The position numbers were made by a program, and so were the translations under genes. Shown here piece after piece: positions 34,773 through 47,300 of a stretch of DNA of 64,000 nucleotides (positions are counted from its first letter, which is position 1; each line of letters begins with the position of its first letter). The stretch is taken from the NCBI GenBank assembly GCA_016165875.1, contig JABBOT010000080.1:40795477-40859476 (forward strand), in the 5' to 3' direction. The DNA comes from Acanthopleura granulata. Lineage: Eukaryota > Mollusca > Polyplacophora > Chitonida > Chitonidae. The notes under the pieces were generated by a model. The model did not search any database, was not told the origin of the DNA, and worked only from the letters and a program-made list of their open reading frames with translations.

Positions 34773-35943
34773 GTGATATCTCAAAAGAGGGGTACCACAC
34801 ATTTTCATGGAAGACCTGTTGCTTTAGATGGTTCAGATATCAGCCCAGTATTTTCAGCAGTAGACAATGTTCTATTCCAGAAAGTTTATTAATGATAATA
34901 TTCTTATGTCGATATGACATGTACCCATCTGGTACTTCTGTTTACCACAGAAAACTGATCAGAGATCTTGCTTAAATTTGAGAACATTAGCCAATTACCA
35001 CAATATCGTTTCCTCTTTCATTTTACTTTCCATGCTGTAGTATTTTTTATCGTATTAGAAGGTTGAAAAATGTTTTAAGCCATGGATCAATTGGTGTGGT
35101 AGGCCTGTGATAGCCGAATTAGGGAACATTTATTCAGAGGCATTTTCTCGGACTTGTCTTGACAACTGGTGTGGAAACATATCCATAAAATCAATTAATT
35201 TTCACGCATTAATACCTTTTGATGTTTGTTAAGAAGATTATACGGTTCCGTGGGTTTATTCGAGTTAGCCCGACGTTCCAGTCGAGAGTAATATTGGCAC
35301 AAGAGAATGTTTAGACGCGATATGAGAGAAAAGGGAAAATGAAAAAGGTAATGCTTCCAGTCGGGTGCAGGACAATCTGAATTCACATTAATGGGGCTCT
35401 CAATGCTACACTTTCTGGAATACTTTATTCAAATTCTCTCGTCGATTTTGTAAAAGGCTGTAGAAATTCTAACGTTGATCTTCACTACTAAGAGTTTGTG
35501 ATGCTTACTCCTATAGAGCATCTTTTCTGAATTCAGATGATAATACCAGAAATAAATATATCGGAAGTGAATACAGCAGATACGAATCCATTTGATGTAG
35601 CTCTTGATCTCTACGCCTTTACGTCATCAGTAGTGACGGTTTTGCAAAAACCTACAAAACATGACGTGTGTCCATTGATGATAGTGGGGTTGGTTGCCTC
35701 CACTGAAGGCTTTAGAATTTGGCATACCTTAACGATCACTACTTTCTATCTACGAACACAGTGGTCACGGTCTATTGCTTTATTGTATTACGAATGCGTT
35801 GATTGTTGGACTTGTATTGGAATCTAGCGTATATGCATGGCGATACACGCATATATATCTATGACAATAATTTATTAGTAATAGTAATATCATTATTAAT
35901 ATACATATATTGCTAGCACAATATTATTTTTTCTTCTTTCAGT

Positions 35944-36170
35944 TATGTATTTATTTATTTATTCATTTACTTGATTGATGTGTTTCGCCGTACTCAAGAA
36001 TAGTGCAATTATACCACGGCAGCGAGAATTATGGTGGAAGGAAACCGGGCAGAGCCCGGTGGGAAAACCCACAATCGTCCACAGGTTGCTGGCGAACCTT
36101 TCCACGTACAACCGGAGAGGAAACCAGCGTGAGCTGTGCTTGTACTCAGAGCAATCGGAGTGGTGTGAGC
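35944..36170 (-). mobile_element. SINE family A, lacking only the outer head
   Basis: From tail to head: TATTTATTTATTTATTCATT, TTCGCCGTACTCAAGAATAG, ATTATGGTGGAAGGAAACCG, GGCAGAGCCCGGTGGGAAAA, GTCCACAGGTTGCTGGCGAA, CACGTACAACCGGAGAGGAA and CCAGCGTGAGCTGTGCTTGT, then a box-B-side remnant ACTCAGAGCAATCGGAGTGG. The several overlapping short frames here (35959-36277) are frames of the SINE, not genes. Confidence 0.9.
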
Positions 36171-39139
36171 CTTGTGTGTCGAAATTTCTGGTCTCTGTAA
36201 ACATTGGTAAACACGTGTATTTTCTTTACACAAAGAGCGACCTATTCACTAACACATGCGAAAATATGGGCATATAAAACTAGGCGTCGACTGGACGCTC
36301 TGTCATCATTTACTAACATTAGAGGCGTACTCACTGTAAAATTTCAGGAATTTAGAGTGAAGGCGTTTGATCGAATATCCATGACCCACTAGTTTTTGCA
36401 GTAATAACCCGTACTGCGAATTGAAATCCGCACACAGCACACAAGATCTAACAAACGCTACAAGGCGAGATATGCATACGTTTATACTGGACCATTCGAT
36501 ACACTGTTATCTAAGTAGGGATAATTCACAATATCAAAATCGAAACCACCGTAACAATCCTTCTTGTCGTAAAGTCGGCGTCACGGGAAATCATTTTCGT
36601 CTTTATACAGGTTCGCAATATGTTTTAAAAACCACTTCCAATAAATATTGAAAATATGGCGTTAAGTTATACTACAACTATAAGACAGATGTAAATATAT
36701 TTCCTTCTTTCGGTCTGTCTACTATATTTTTATGTAATTGCTGTTTGTATTTGGTGGCGGTCATATTTTCGGGGTTAAGAAAACCGAAATGCCCAGGTTT
36801 ATACCATTGACTTCCGGCAAAATACTGACAATCTTTGTGCCAGTGAAGTGTAATGTAACTGACGCATACTGAATTTCACTCACAAATGGGTAGATTATGT
36901 CTTTTACGGCCTTTAGATTCCAGGTACATTGATGCGCTACAAACCAAGCATTAGGTATCTGTGCATTAGTGCTATTGGTTTTGTTTTGATGAAACCTTTA
37001 CGCAGGATGAAAGCTATGATCGAAAACTTAGCCTAATGTTTGAGATCTCGTAGTATTTCTTGTCATGGCTTCATATAACACAGGTCTCAATCAAGCCTTT
37101 TTGACACTATCACCAACTGTAGATTAAGAATCTCTCTCACGAGGCATCCCTATTCCTAGGCGCAATTGCTGTTTTTCTTTTGTGGCAAGAACTTAGGAAT
37201 AATCGACTAGGTATATATCCATATAAATGCATCCCTTTTTTCTGCTTCTGCAATAAGGAATAGAAACGTATGCTAATACATATGAATAGTGATAGAGGCA
37301 TTTGTGGCATGATTATATTAGATGTTATATGCTTTAACTTTTTGTAAACACATATATGCCGTCTTTGTTGCCAGTGCAACGGAAATTTTTCTGGCCCTTT
37401 TATAAGGTTAAAATTTGCTCTATCTGTCTGTGTTACATATACATAATAATGAAATTTTCAAGCTGTTGACAACATTAGTCTGAAGCACTTGCAGTTTACC
37501 TCCATATATTGTTATATTTGAGAGGCATTTCAGAGTTGGATAAAATAACTAGGTTAAATGGATATTAAATTCTATTTATTTGGAAGGAACGTTTCGGTAT
37601 GGATACATTTCTCAAACATAATGAACATCTGTTGGCTGTACTTATAAAACTCTACTTATATTAACAACATAAACTAATGCAAGTCAAAGCCTAGGGATTA
37701 AGGAGTTGTTAGCATAGTTGATACTAGTTGTTCATTGTGCTTGAAACGTTATTAGTATCTCTGCCGAAACATCGCTTCAAAAGAAACAGAAGTTGTTATC
37801 CATATAACCTTGTTATGTTACCGTCATGTATTGCACGATGGAATAGCCTAAGGAAGACGAAGTTCATTCAGTACCTGTTTTCAGAAGAATCGGCCCAGCC
37901 AGTAACTTTGGAAATTTATTGACAAACTTCCCCACAGGTCACTGGTATTTTAGCCATGGAATAAATGTATATTGTTAATATGTGTGTGGGAATTTCCATA
38001 GATAGGACTTTTACAGTTGAAATTCTACAATTTTTATGAATGAAGTGAAAACCTCAACAGGAATAGGTGACATACCTGTCGTATCCAATGGATATGTATT
38101 TTTGCTTCCATTTATAGCAACAAATATTTTGACTCGGTGGATAAGTATAGCTCTCACAAAAAACAGCCACAGCTTCCCATTGCCTAAAGGCCTTATTGCC
38201 TGATCAATGTAGCTGTTAAAACCCAAAGTGATAGAATCAGAAATCTATTGGAGCCAGCGACAGCTTTGTATAACGAGCACAATAGTACAGCCTCTGGGTA
38301 ATGTATGTGGGTTGTGTTTGATTTCACTCTGGAAATTATAGAGGCGATGAATGTATCGTGATTTTGTGGTTATTTGTGTTTGGCTACATGTTTGATGACT
38401 GTATAGAATGAGGAAAACATAAATTATGTTTGTTTAATGATTTAATTGAATCATTCTTTCATACACCGATTATTTAAGGAGTCTCTGAGAATATGTCCTT
38501 GGTTAGCCATCTTAGCTTTTCCAAATCAATCAGTATTAATTTTTTTTAATAAAAAGCCAATGTATGATACATGTCGATTCGAGTTATACGTACAACTTCG
38601 CAATCGACTTTATATCTGGTATCTAAAAGATAGCATTCCAAAATGTACACTCAATATATATGCCTGTGTTAGGAGTCGGTATGTGAAAGCAACATTCGCA
38701 AGCAAATAACTTTCCTAGGGTTTAATCGTTCACTAAGTCTTACAGGCTGAATGAATCACCGTACACATCCATCGAGGCTGGCTGACAGGTTGCTACTTCT
38801 AGCAATCCTAGTAGTGTTCTAACAAGTCTCGTCCAAGGGGCAAATCAAGTTTGCCACATTCAGGAGTTATAGAGTTTGTCATTCATCCGCCAACATCGTG
38901 TTTTCCCTGCCCCATGCAGATGTAAACGTCGGGTTTATCTACTTCTTCACATGAAACACATAACATTTTCAACTCGATTAGTTTTGAGCCAGTTTACTAT
39001 TCAATCATTGTAGTGAAGCCACGCAAGCAATTTTACTGTATGGTAGCAGATTTCGACAACAGAGATGTCACATGTTTTGATTGCTTTTTATGACTCAAGA
39101 CAGTTAATTATTAGAGAATGAGGTTGATGGATGGCGTTA

Positions 39140-39262
39140 ACTGATAAGAACCAGGAGAAACCTTGCACCGACCAAGGCACCTGAGGGACGTCCAGATATA
39201 AAGCCACAGCGGAGCCAGCGAGCGCTAGATTCGAACACGCTGTACCTCAGAGGTAAATTAAT
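39140..39262 (-). mobile_element. Old SINE-like element shared with 56735-56870
   Basis: ACCAGGAGAAACCTTGCACC, CGACCAAGGCACCTGAGG, AAAGCCACAGCGGAGCCAGC and GAGCGCTAGATTCGAACACG are followed by a CTCAGAGGT motif. On the minus strand this gives GTGTTCGAATCT, a box B-like sequence. The equivalent at 56735-56870 stands the same distance before block C, so the insertion predates the duplication of the unit. Confidence 0.55.
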
Positions 39263-40294
39263 CGCCATTCGCAAAAACGTTTAATTGATTGCTAGCAAGG
39301 GATCGAAGTAAAATATGATCGTTTCATGAATTAAATTTGAAAGAGCAAAAAATGTGACGGATATAACAGATGAAATACAAGAAAACGGCTACAATGGCTT
39401 GAAATATCTTCGTAAATATCTACGAAACAATGTGTGCAATGTTTGTGTAAAAAGTACATGAACAAATCAACATTGAATCATGCAGATGATGATATGCATT
39501 ATTTGCATTGTTAAACGAAAAATGCCATGCATGGATATTTTACCCTGAAGATTTAAGTCCAGTTCAATCAGGCAGGTAGAAGAAAAATGCGAAAGCGTCC
39601 AATTAATTTTCAAATGTTACTCTTTCATGGAACGATGAATGGGGGATTTGTAATCGGTAATAAAGTGGCATGTCTGTCTTTGGGTACGTGTAGAGCCGAA
39701 TACACTAGCTGATTGTCTCTGCCGAAGCAGGCTGCTCTCACCGTAATTACTGGTGTCGGGCCAACCCGCTCTGCAGTTATTATTAGTGTATAAGTGTTCA
39801 GCCAAACAACGTAATATGTATGTACAAGTTTCTAATTAGCTTTAAATCCCGCCCTCTCAGAGTGGCAGAGGACGTTGTCCGAGTGAGAAACACAGTCTGT
39901 CCAGACATAAGAATAGTTAATTCCAATATCTACGAGACTCGGTATCGAATGACATATGAGGGTACGACTGATTGTCCTTGTAAACTATATCGGGTAAAGA
40001 CTGAAAGGAACGATATCAAACAAGTTTTAATTACATGTAACTTGCTTACCTCGTCAGCACTGACGTTTACATCTCCTCCGTTTTTGCCAAAAAGGTGTCG
40101 TAAGGAATTCATAAAAAGACGTTTGAGACAAAAGTTGTATATCTATAGTAAAGACAGATGTTTTATTCTGTGCCATTCCGGATTCTTTGAGGGTAGAAGG
40201 CCAGATGTTGTGTTCTGATAAAAACCATGGAGTTTCAAGCTGTTGTGCTAACTGTATAAACCAATATATCTCACTGGTTCAGCCTGAATCAGGT

Positions 40295-40400
40295 AGAATA
40301 AAACCTTGAGGTAAAATGACAAGAGGTCGGGTTTCGTCGGTTAGGTGTGACTATTTCCAATCTAACAAATTATTGTAGCTGCTCTGATTTTACCCCTATA
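40295..40400 (+). repeat. Dispersed repeat R1
   Basis: GAATAAAACCTTGAGGTAAA, ATGACAAGAGGTCGGGTTTC and GGTTAGGTGTGACTATTTCC match R1. The homologous place in copy 4 (near 58000) lacks it, so this copy is younger than the unit duplication. Confidence 0.7.
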
Positions 40401-41954
40401 CTGCAGAACTGGATATTATATTTCAGTAATTTAATGATAGTTGTTGGTTTACGGTCTATCGCGTAAGTGTCCACTGCCCCGAATTTTAGAATATCATCAG
40501 AACATTTCCTAATGAAATCACTACTAGTAGAAGACATGCATATTTATTTGTATGAAATTATCTTCCTGTAAAATCTTTTTTTATCTGAGCGGATTATTGT
40601 TAGTGTGGTAGATTTATGCCTATAAAAAGTAATGGTGCGATCTGAATGGTCAGATGAAAACCTAGAATCACTTACATTTTTGGACGGAGGCTATAAAATG
40701 AGGATTTGCAAATTTCCTATTCAGTTTAAGCTATAAATGCAAATGTACTCTCCGGCTTGTCGGTGGGTTTTCAAAAGGATTTGAAAGGAATTTCACATGA
40801 CCATGGGCATGATCATGGATTATGGTCCAATATTACACTCTTCAAGCCAGTATTGTTCATTCAATGAGCCGCCTAGAAGTGAAGAAATCGTTCAAATGAT
40901 AGTGTGGGGCTAAAGCAACTGGATAAATTCTTGAGTATGGATGCAACATTTCTAATTAATAATAGTGGCACTACGCTGATAAATAAGCAGGACGCCAATG
41001 CTAGTGTATTCACATTTGACCTGGAGTATATGCGAATGTATACCCCGGAGTGTTTCCTTACAACAATATGTTGCCTGACATATGTTCATCTTTCTCCCTG
41101 TGTGTCTTTTATGTCGACACTTAAATGTGTTGCCCTAACTTGATCTCATGTTGCGACACTGAAGAGACAACAAGCTCATAAATGTACCCCAAAGCCCGCA
41201 AACACTTATCTGTTCCAAATGGCATATACTTAGCCGTCTTTCCCGGTGGATAACAATGAAATAAATTCTCTTTACCAGCGATAAACACTTAACCGTAGTA
41301 CAGTTTTTTCGCTGAGTGAAAGGTTTAAGCACTGCATCACTGTGGAGCTCAGATTCCTGAACATGACCATTAAAATGGCTTTGCGCGACAGTGCAAAACA
41401 CATTGGAACACATAGAATGAAACCAGAAAACAGCAATGACCTGTTCTATAAATAGTTCAACGATTGATCTGTTGCTTGTTTTGTGAACTCGGACATTACA
41501 CAGAATTGTACATTACACTATATCCTACCTCTATATCCTAAAACCAAAAAAGCAAGCACCGTATCCTTGGGGTACACGTCTGTCTCAGTAAACAAGAGCT
41601 CCATAACAGCTGGTCTGAGTGACACATTTTACATGAGGGATTGTAACTCTGAAGACCCTCACAGCTCGGGAATGTCAAGAAAAAATTTATAGGGTCATTT
41701 CATTTTATCCAAGAGACCTTTCTGCAGCATTGCTTTGGTTTGAACAGGTTTCTGTCTGCATCGTGTTCAATGCCATGGCTGTTTTACATTAGCATTTTGA
41801 ATGTAATAAACTGGTATCGGGAGACAGGACAAATTCAGTAATCTGGGTAACATTTCAGAACGTCTGAGAGCGTTGTACGCTTTGTCAGTCCCCTGTCCAC
41901 TCCGAGGTCACCGGTTGATAACATAATGTGGCTTCATTTTCGCACTGGAATATG

Positions 41955-42016
41955 TGCGGCTTCAAGGAAGCCCAGTACTCCCAGGAAATCCTGTACTCCC
42001 AGGAAGTCCAGTACTG
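41955..42016 (+). repeat. Three-copy short tandem repeat, ~17-18 bp unit
   Basis: AGCCCAGTACTCCCAGGAAA, TCCTGTACTCCCAGGAAG and TCCAGTACTGTGAG succeed each other. At the matching site in copy 4 (near 59170) only one partial unit, AGAAGTCGAGTA, is present. Confidence 0.75.
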
Positions 42017-43855
42017 TGAGTAACAATATTTACTGTTATACGTGACAGTCCTGTCAACCCGACACACACTGGCGGGAGGTTAGTGAATAAACCTTTGCTT
42101 AGTCAACTTAGGCCAGCTTTCAATCCCGACAAAACTTAGTTCTGTTTTAATCCCTGGGTTTTGTTTGTCCGACCGGAATATAAGAATTTTAGCATCATTA
42201 ATGATGAACTGAGTGTCATTATTGGTTGTCAGCGAGCACGGCCTAATCCTGATCAAAGAGCATTTGTCAAAGAGTAATGATCCCCGTTATCAAATAGTAA
42301 AATATTTTGAATCTTCCGTGATTTTTTTTTGGAAGTGAGAAATGGCCAATTTTCCGAAACTTACTCGTTGGCCTTCGCCTACGGAAAGTGGAAGTGAACT
42401 TCAAAGACCTGAGGCCCTATTCATCTAGAAGGTTATGAGATCTTTCCACTACAATCCCAGAGGTAAATTACCAATTCGGTGCGTGGTAAATATTTCATGG
42501 TTCCCGAAACGCAGGTGCAGTTTTCTTCAATGAGCCGTCCTGGCCCGATTACAGAGCGATATATTCAACAGTCACTAAGCCACGTTTTAAGGTGTTAATG
42601 ACATGAATCGATGAATGCGAGTATGGTAACTGTAAACGTTTAATAATTGAGAATATTGTTGTGTATTAGAGCACACATATTAAAGGTCAGATGTTCCTTT
42701 GTGATATGATAAACGAGTAACAATACGCTTACACTGTTAATCCATCCTTGCATTAATTTATGTGCCAAAAGTTAATACGGTATTTAATTTTAAGCCCCCT
42801 TTTTTTTAAAACTCACATTGTCATACTTTTTCTAAGACTATGCTCTTTGAGCTATCCTTTTTACTTCTCTCTCTTTAGAAGAAAACAATGTTGCTGGCTA
42901 CTGGTTAGAGAACATTGTCATTTCATATTGCTCTGAGCGTTAATGATGTAAATACTAAAGGACATCCTTCTGAAAACACACCATCATCGTAAAACCACTT
43001 CCTCTTAACATGTTAAAAATTCGTGCACAGTTCAACATCTAAAAGACGACTTACATACTAAAATAACATCACACTTCAACAATAAAGTGAATCCTACTTT
43101 ACAAACAAATCCATACCCAGCGGCGTTTCTTGTTCTAATGGATGCAGGACTATTACTGAAAACTTTGTCATTTGAGAAAATCCCCAAGGCGATATTACAC
43201 AATAGGAGAAAGTGGTATTGTGATGAAAAAATATGTCTTAACATCGTGGAGTTTAATCATGGGGATAACGCCAGAGACTCTCCTGCTTCCACCGGGAATC
43301 ATCATAGTCTCCAAACTGTTTCCACTCTGAAATGTACCATCAAACTCTCAACAGTTTTTATTTAAGCTGGGACAGGAATAGATGGTTTCTGGAAATTTGC
43401 TTGTCACCTCATCGTACAGTTTTGAATAGCAAAGCTGTGTTTACGTTCAAATTTGTTTCAGAATTACTGTAAAATTTGAAAGCGTTGTAATTTTATTTAA
43501 TGTGGTATGTTTCATCAAAACAGACCATACGTGAAATCGGAAGGTTTCCTGTGTGAGCCATGGAACAATTCGATTGTCCAGCTTAATCTTGTTATCTATT
43601 TCCGTGTTTTTTAACCTAAACGAAGGAACTCAACACAGTATGGTTCTTAAATTATATGTATGAGGTGTAAGATAATATGTTGGTTATAGACTGACAGCAC
43701 GTGATACCTAATGCGGCTTATTCTCGTGTAATCTGTTTTTCTGAGTTTTTCTGAGAATTGTTTGTCTTGAGTATTCACAGATGTGACGTTTACTGCTATT
43801 ATCCTTGTGAAAAACAAAACTCTAGAATATCTGGTCTCAGTCGTCACTCGTTTCT

Positions 43856-43968
43856 GTTGCCAGTGATGAGACTTTGATGCACGTAATGGAGAAACCGACA
43901 CTTACTGGTCACACATTTCTGTCGCTTCCTCTGAAAATGAAGTCACGTAATTGACGTGTTGCCGGAAG
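43856..43968 (+). other. Highly conserved 113-bp island of block C, copy 3
   Basis: Partner of 17732-17844 (7 mismatches, no gap). On the plus strand it contains ATGGAGAAACCGACAC and GGTCACACATTTCTGTC. Here the frame that stays open in copy 2 is closed by TGA at about 43951-43953. The related stretch in copy 4, 61497-61600, is much more diverged and has about a 12-base deletion. Confidence 0.5.
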
Positions 43969-44299
43969 TTGCATCTGCTCACAAAGGCCTCGCGCATCCT
44001 GGCCTATCGGGAGGGCTATTCATCAGGGCGAGGAAAAGCGATGATGAGACTGCATCTTATATCTGACCACCAACACGGAGGAAGTGGCAATGTCAACTCC
44101 TAGAACCAAATGACAGTTAAATCTGAACGACTGGAGCGTCTCACTGCAATGTCTGTGGAAACCGGAAGCCTTGGTTCAAAATGATGAATCCCAGTCCTGG
44201 GCTGGAAAGGATAGAACGCCTTTCTTTGGTATTCATTCCAGTTGCAGGTCGTGTCCAAGATCGGTTATCTTGGTACCTAATCGCCCGTGGCTTAAAGAA

Positions 44300-44494
44300 A
44301 TGCGGCAAGGACTGATCAATGCTTTCTTACTGATGCTGGTTTGGGCGTCATGTCGCTGTATTCAGCATGGCCTTAGCAGGAAACAGCACTATAATACACA
44401 CACTAAGCAACTGAAAGTAGAGCACTTGTCTCTGGGCTTAACCCGATTCCCCGCTCTCATAAACCGCCACGTGCAAATCTGCCCGGCAATATAA
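44300..44494 (+). CDS. Candidate small secreted peptide (64 aa), unproven
   Basis: An ATG-started frame of 64 codons. The first 18 residues (MRQGLINAFLLMLVWASC) have a positive start and a hydrophobic core like a signal peptide. A polar segment follows with CIQ, RKQHYNTHTKQLK and later cysteines. AAA|GTAGAG just after TKQL could be a splice donor, so this might be a first exon. The copy at 17130-17375 has lost the ATG, and copy 4 has no equivalent. Most differences between the two copies change the residue, so purifying selection is not visible. No family is recognised; chance is a serious alternative. Confidence 0.22.
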   Translation: MRQGLINAFLLMLVWASCRCIQHGLSRKQHYNTHTKQLKVEHLSLGLTRFPALINRHVQICPAI

Positions 44495-44511
44495 GTGGAA
44501 GAGGAACTAGT

Positions 44512-44556
44512 TATCAACTGTCATTCCGTCCTCATTGCTCTGGTTGCTCATTGCTG
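44512..44556 (+). repeat. R1 remnant at the C-block edge
   Basis: TATCAACTGTCATTCCGTCC followed by TCATTGCTCTGGTTGC is the 3-prime part of R1 and mirrors 17131-17200. Confidence 0.6.
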
Positions 44557-44654
44557 TATTTTTTTTAATATTGAATCTTCTAGTGGGCTAAACATCTCCG
44601 AGCTTTCGTGATATTATTGTACGTACAGCCATATGCATAACAGCACGTCGTTTT

Positions 44655-44835
44655 GCCTAATTCTGTTTAAGGCATAGTGAGAGTTTAGGAGGTGTAAGTT
44701 GATACTATTGATGCACTTGCATGAACAGTAAGTAAAAACCCTTATTTTGAGGTAGACTGACAAGGGACCAGATTTCAAGGGTTATGTGCAAACATTTGGC
44801 AACGGTAACACTGTCGTCACCACTCTGGTTTTCCT
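44655..44835 (+). repeat. Dispersed repeat R1
   Basis: GCCTAATTCTGTTTAAGGCA, TAAAAACCCTTATTTTGAGG, TAGACTGACAAGGGACCAGA and AACACTGTCGTCACCACTCT follow R1 order. It is a nearly complete second copy placed just after the remnant at 44512. Confidence 0.75.
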
Positions 44836-45610
44836 TGGTATGAAAATATCTTTTATATTATACAAGTTTTTATTAATTTCTTCACTGGCCTTTAACTACA
44901 AAAAATACATTGATTTCGTGATGATTAGGCTCATGGATGGAGGAAACGCGTACTTTGGAGGTACCAGATACAGCCTAAGACTTAAGGCCGTGACCGAAGC
45001 AGCGTAAGCTTTCTTTGAGTAAGTCACATCACCTCCAAAAGCTGATGGACGGCCAGCGTGACGTCAATATGAAGTCCTGATTGGCTGGGGCTTGGGTGAC
45101 AATCTTTCTTCTACACTGTGCAAATCTTCAAAATGTCTTGACATTTTGTTATAATTTATAAGAGCGATATCCAGAGAGTTTCGAAGTCGGCGACGAGTCA
45201 GTTAACACTTTGTCATTGGTGTGATGGTTTGCTAACATTTGTTTTAATGCTTTCCAGCCAGTCCATAGGAGGAGATGCGTAGTCTTGAAAATACCTCAGT
45301 ATCGTGGGGTTTGAGCAGTTATAAAGCCTCTAGAAAATGCTTGACCTTGGTTTTAAGAGGTTTACGTTATCTGACTTGTATCTGATTTCATTACCTGTTT
45401 TTCAACTACACAAAAATTCAGTCTACCAAATTTCAGTGTCTGGCGCAAGAGATCAAACCATTCACTTTCACAGTGTTCCTGTAGATTTTTACGTCTCCAT
45501 GGTGACTAATATAACATATTAGCATTTGACATGATGCGTAATACATACTGAAAAAGATTTTTTGCGTAAAGTGCACAGTTGTACTCCCCCTGTGGACTAA
45601 TTACGCACAC

Positions 45611-45759
45611 AAAACCAATAGGGGAGTTTCGAGTTCGAACTCGTTAAATTAAAATCAACAAAATTGCCTGACATTTTTAACAAGTCATATGACACATTTG
45701 AACTCTATTTATCTTCTTCAAAAGAGTTCGAACTCGACACTCCCCTCTTATTTGGTTTC
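45611..45759. mobile_element. ~149-bp inverted-repeat element (MITE-like)
   Basis: The left end AAACCAATAGGGGAGTTTCG followed by AGTTCGAACTCGT is mirrored on the right by AGAGTTCGAACTCGACACTC and CCCTCTTATTTGGTTT. Allowing two small gaps the arms are about 30-35 bases long. The ~65-base centre is A+T-rich. No target-site duplication is clear. The inner motif GTTCGAACTCGA also ends the insertion at 33470-34060, suggesting related termini. Confidence 0.75.
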
Positions 45760-45802
45760 ATGGTTGTGTAAATTGAAACTAAAAAGATCTTACATTCTCG
45801 TT

Positions 45803-45978
45803 GATGGTGGCTTTCTCTCCGGTGGTACGGAGGAAAGGTCCACCAGCAACTTGCTAATGGTCGTGGGTTTCCCCGGGGCTGTGCCCGGTTTCCTCCCACC
45901 ATAATGCTGGCCGCCGTCGTATAAGTGAAATATTCTTAGCCACGCCGTAAAACACCTATCAAATGAATCAGTAAATAC
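45803..45978 (+). mobile_element. SINE family A, 3-prime two thirds
   Basis: GATGGTGGCTTTCTCTCCGG, CACCAGCAACTTGCTAATGG, TCGTGGGTTTCCCCGGGGCT, GTGCCCGGTTTCCTCCCACC, ATAATGCTGGCCGCCGTCGT, ATAAGTGAAATATTCTTAGC and GTAAAACACCTATCAAATGA form an almost uninterrupted consensus. The tRNA head is missing. The frames at 45689-45904 and 45705-45902 are SINE sequence. Confidence 0.9.
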
Positions 45979-45989
45979 ATTCTCGTACT

Positions 45990-47300
45990 GTTAACCCATA
46001 ATCCGCATTCATACTACAGTCGAAGGAAAATAGAGCATTACCGTGTAGTTGACCCATGTGGCCTTGGACCAGAACTATAAAGTTTTCCCAGACCATATTT
46101 CCATGTACCCAGTACGTCCCAGTCTTGCCGTATCTTGACATATGATATTCATATGACATATTTACTTCTTTATACTTTTAGTCTAGTATTAAATATTGCT
46201 CATCTGGTTTTACTGAAAGGATAATTATAGAACTATTGTTGTCCATTAATTGCAATCCTCCTATAACTATATACAATTTGCTGTAGAGGGGTCACTTCCT
46301 TCAAACCTTTACTCCGACCAGTCCTGGGAAGCACACAAATTTTTTGCCACATAACACGTAATGACTATATCAGTCGCGATTTATGCTCCACAAGATCACA
46401 AGCTGCGGAAGGCTCTCTTTGAGCTACAACAAATTACTGAGAAGTATACTTTCCAGTTTGTGTCAGATTGAAATAGGGTGTACAGAGATATGCCTAGAGA
46501 CGGAACAGTTATTTTCATTCCTTGCAAGGGAAGAAAGAGTATTGTAGTGTAAAGCTTCTGATGATAGGTAAGTATTTTATGGATCAAACAGATCGTTGAA
46601 CGTTAAAGTTGACGCCCGGGTGTCTCACTGTCCTCCTCTTATTTGGGTCTTGACCCACTAACCCCTATTCATTTGAATCTTTGTCTCTCTGTCCTCTTCT
46701 AATTAGGATTTTAATGCGATACCCTCCTCTCGTCAGGATCTAGGTCTGACTTTCCTTGGAATCTTTCAGACAGTCAATACTATATAAAAACATTTGGTGG
46801 AATAAAGAAATAGTATTCGATTTCTACGGTAGTTTTAATTAACTAAATTCTGAAAGCATTAACTAAGAGACAGTGTATAATTAATATGGTCCTAAAAAAC
46901 CTCCTTAATACAACCCCGTAAGCGTGTTTCTGTTTGTGGACATTGTTCATAGTTGTATTCCACTTGAGGCACCTTTGATTGGAAAAAAGAAATGAAATGA
47001 ACTTTATCCAAGCTCCCACGCCGCTATGCTTCCCGTACTGCGTTTTCAATTAGTGTAAATTATTGACATTTGCGGTAAACTCGAGTGTCCGAGAACCGAG
47101 AATGTTTACTCGGACTCTTACTTCCGCTGATTCACCTACTCAAATAATTTCGTGCTGCAAAATGGACATGTTTTTAACAGTTATATTGTTTTTACCAGTT
47201 ATATTGAAGTTTAAATAGTTTTCAGGAGAAGGTCTGTTTGCCATTGCAATTATATGACATCTTCGGATACAACTGTGATGTTACCGGTTAATTTTGTTTT
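45990..47300 (+). repeat. H block, copy 3
   Basis: Bases 45990-46155 are the reverse complement of 15450-15620, and 47085-47290 are the reverse complement of 14600-14770 and parallel to 62890-63060 (GAACCGAGAATGTTTACTC, TCTGTTTGCCATTGCAATTA). The 800 bases between the two landmarks are not alignable. The interval 46.6-46.75 kb contains a diverged run of TGTCCTCCTCTTATTTGGGT / TGTCCTCTTCTAATTAGGAT type repeats. Confidence 0.75.

Larger units (their letters stand above)
34061..39540 (+). repeat. X block, copy 3
   Basis: Collinear with 53131-57115. Landmarks are 34385-34430 against 53625-53668; 35105-35320 against 54490-54690 (CTGATGTTTGTTAAGAAGAT-type run, GTTCGAGTTGGC variant); 35640-35790 against 55300-55440; 37090-37325 against 56130-56390; 39140-39262 against 56735-56870. 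Private insertions are SINE A copies at 34652-34772 and 35944-36170. The interval 37.4-39.1 kb has no counterpart that I can align and no credible gene. Confidence 0.75.
39545..44560 (+). repeat. C block, copy 3
   Basis: Runs parallel to 57118-61770 and inverse to 17130-24175. Landmarks against copy 4: GGCATGTCTGTCTTTGGG (39669 / 57242); CACACAGTCTGTCCAGACAT near 39889 against 57490; AAACACATTGGAACACAT near 41397 against 58446; AACAGGTTTCTGTCTGCATC near 41743 against 58794; CACTGGAATATGTGCGG near 41942 against 59149; GCGTTTCTTGTTCTAATGGA near 43122 against 60399. The 132-codon frame 39820-40218 is interrupted in copy 4. Confidence 0.9.

Noticed and set aside
35959..36277. Several overlapping 60-100 codon frames on both strands
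   Set aside because: They are frames of a SINE A copy.
39820..40218. 132-codon plus-strand frame in block C copy 3
   Set aside because: The homologous region at 57430-57990 is broken by stops and frameshifts, and copy 2 does not keep it.
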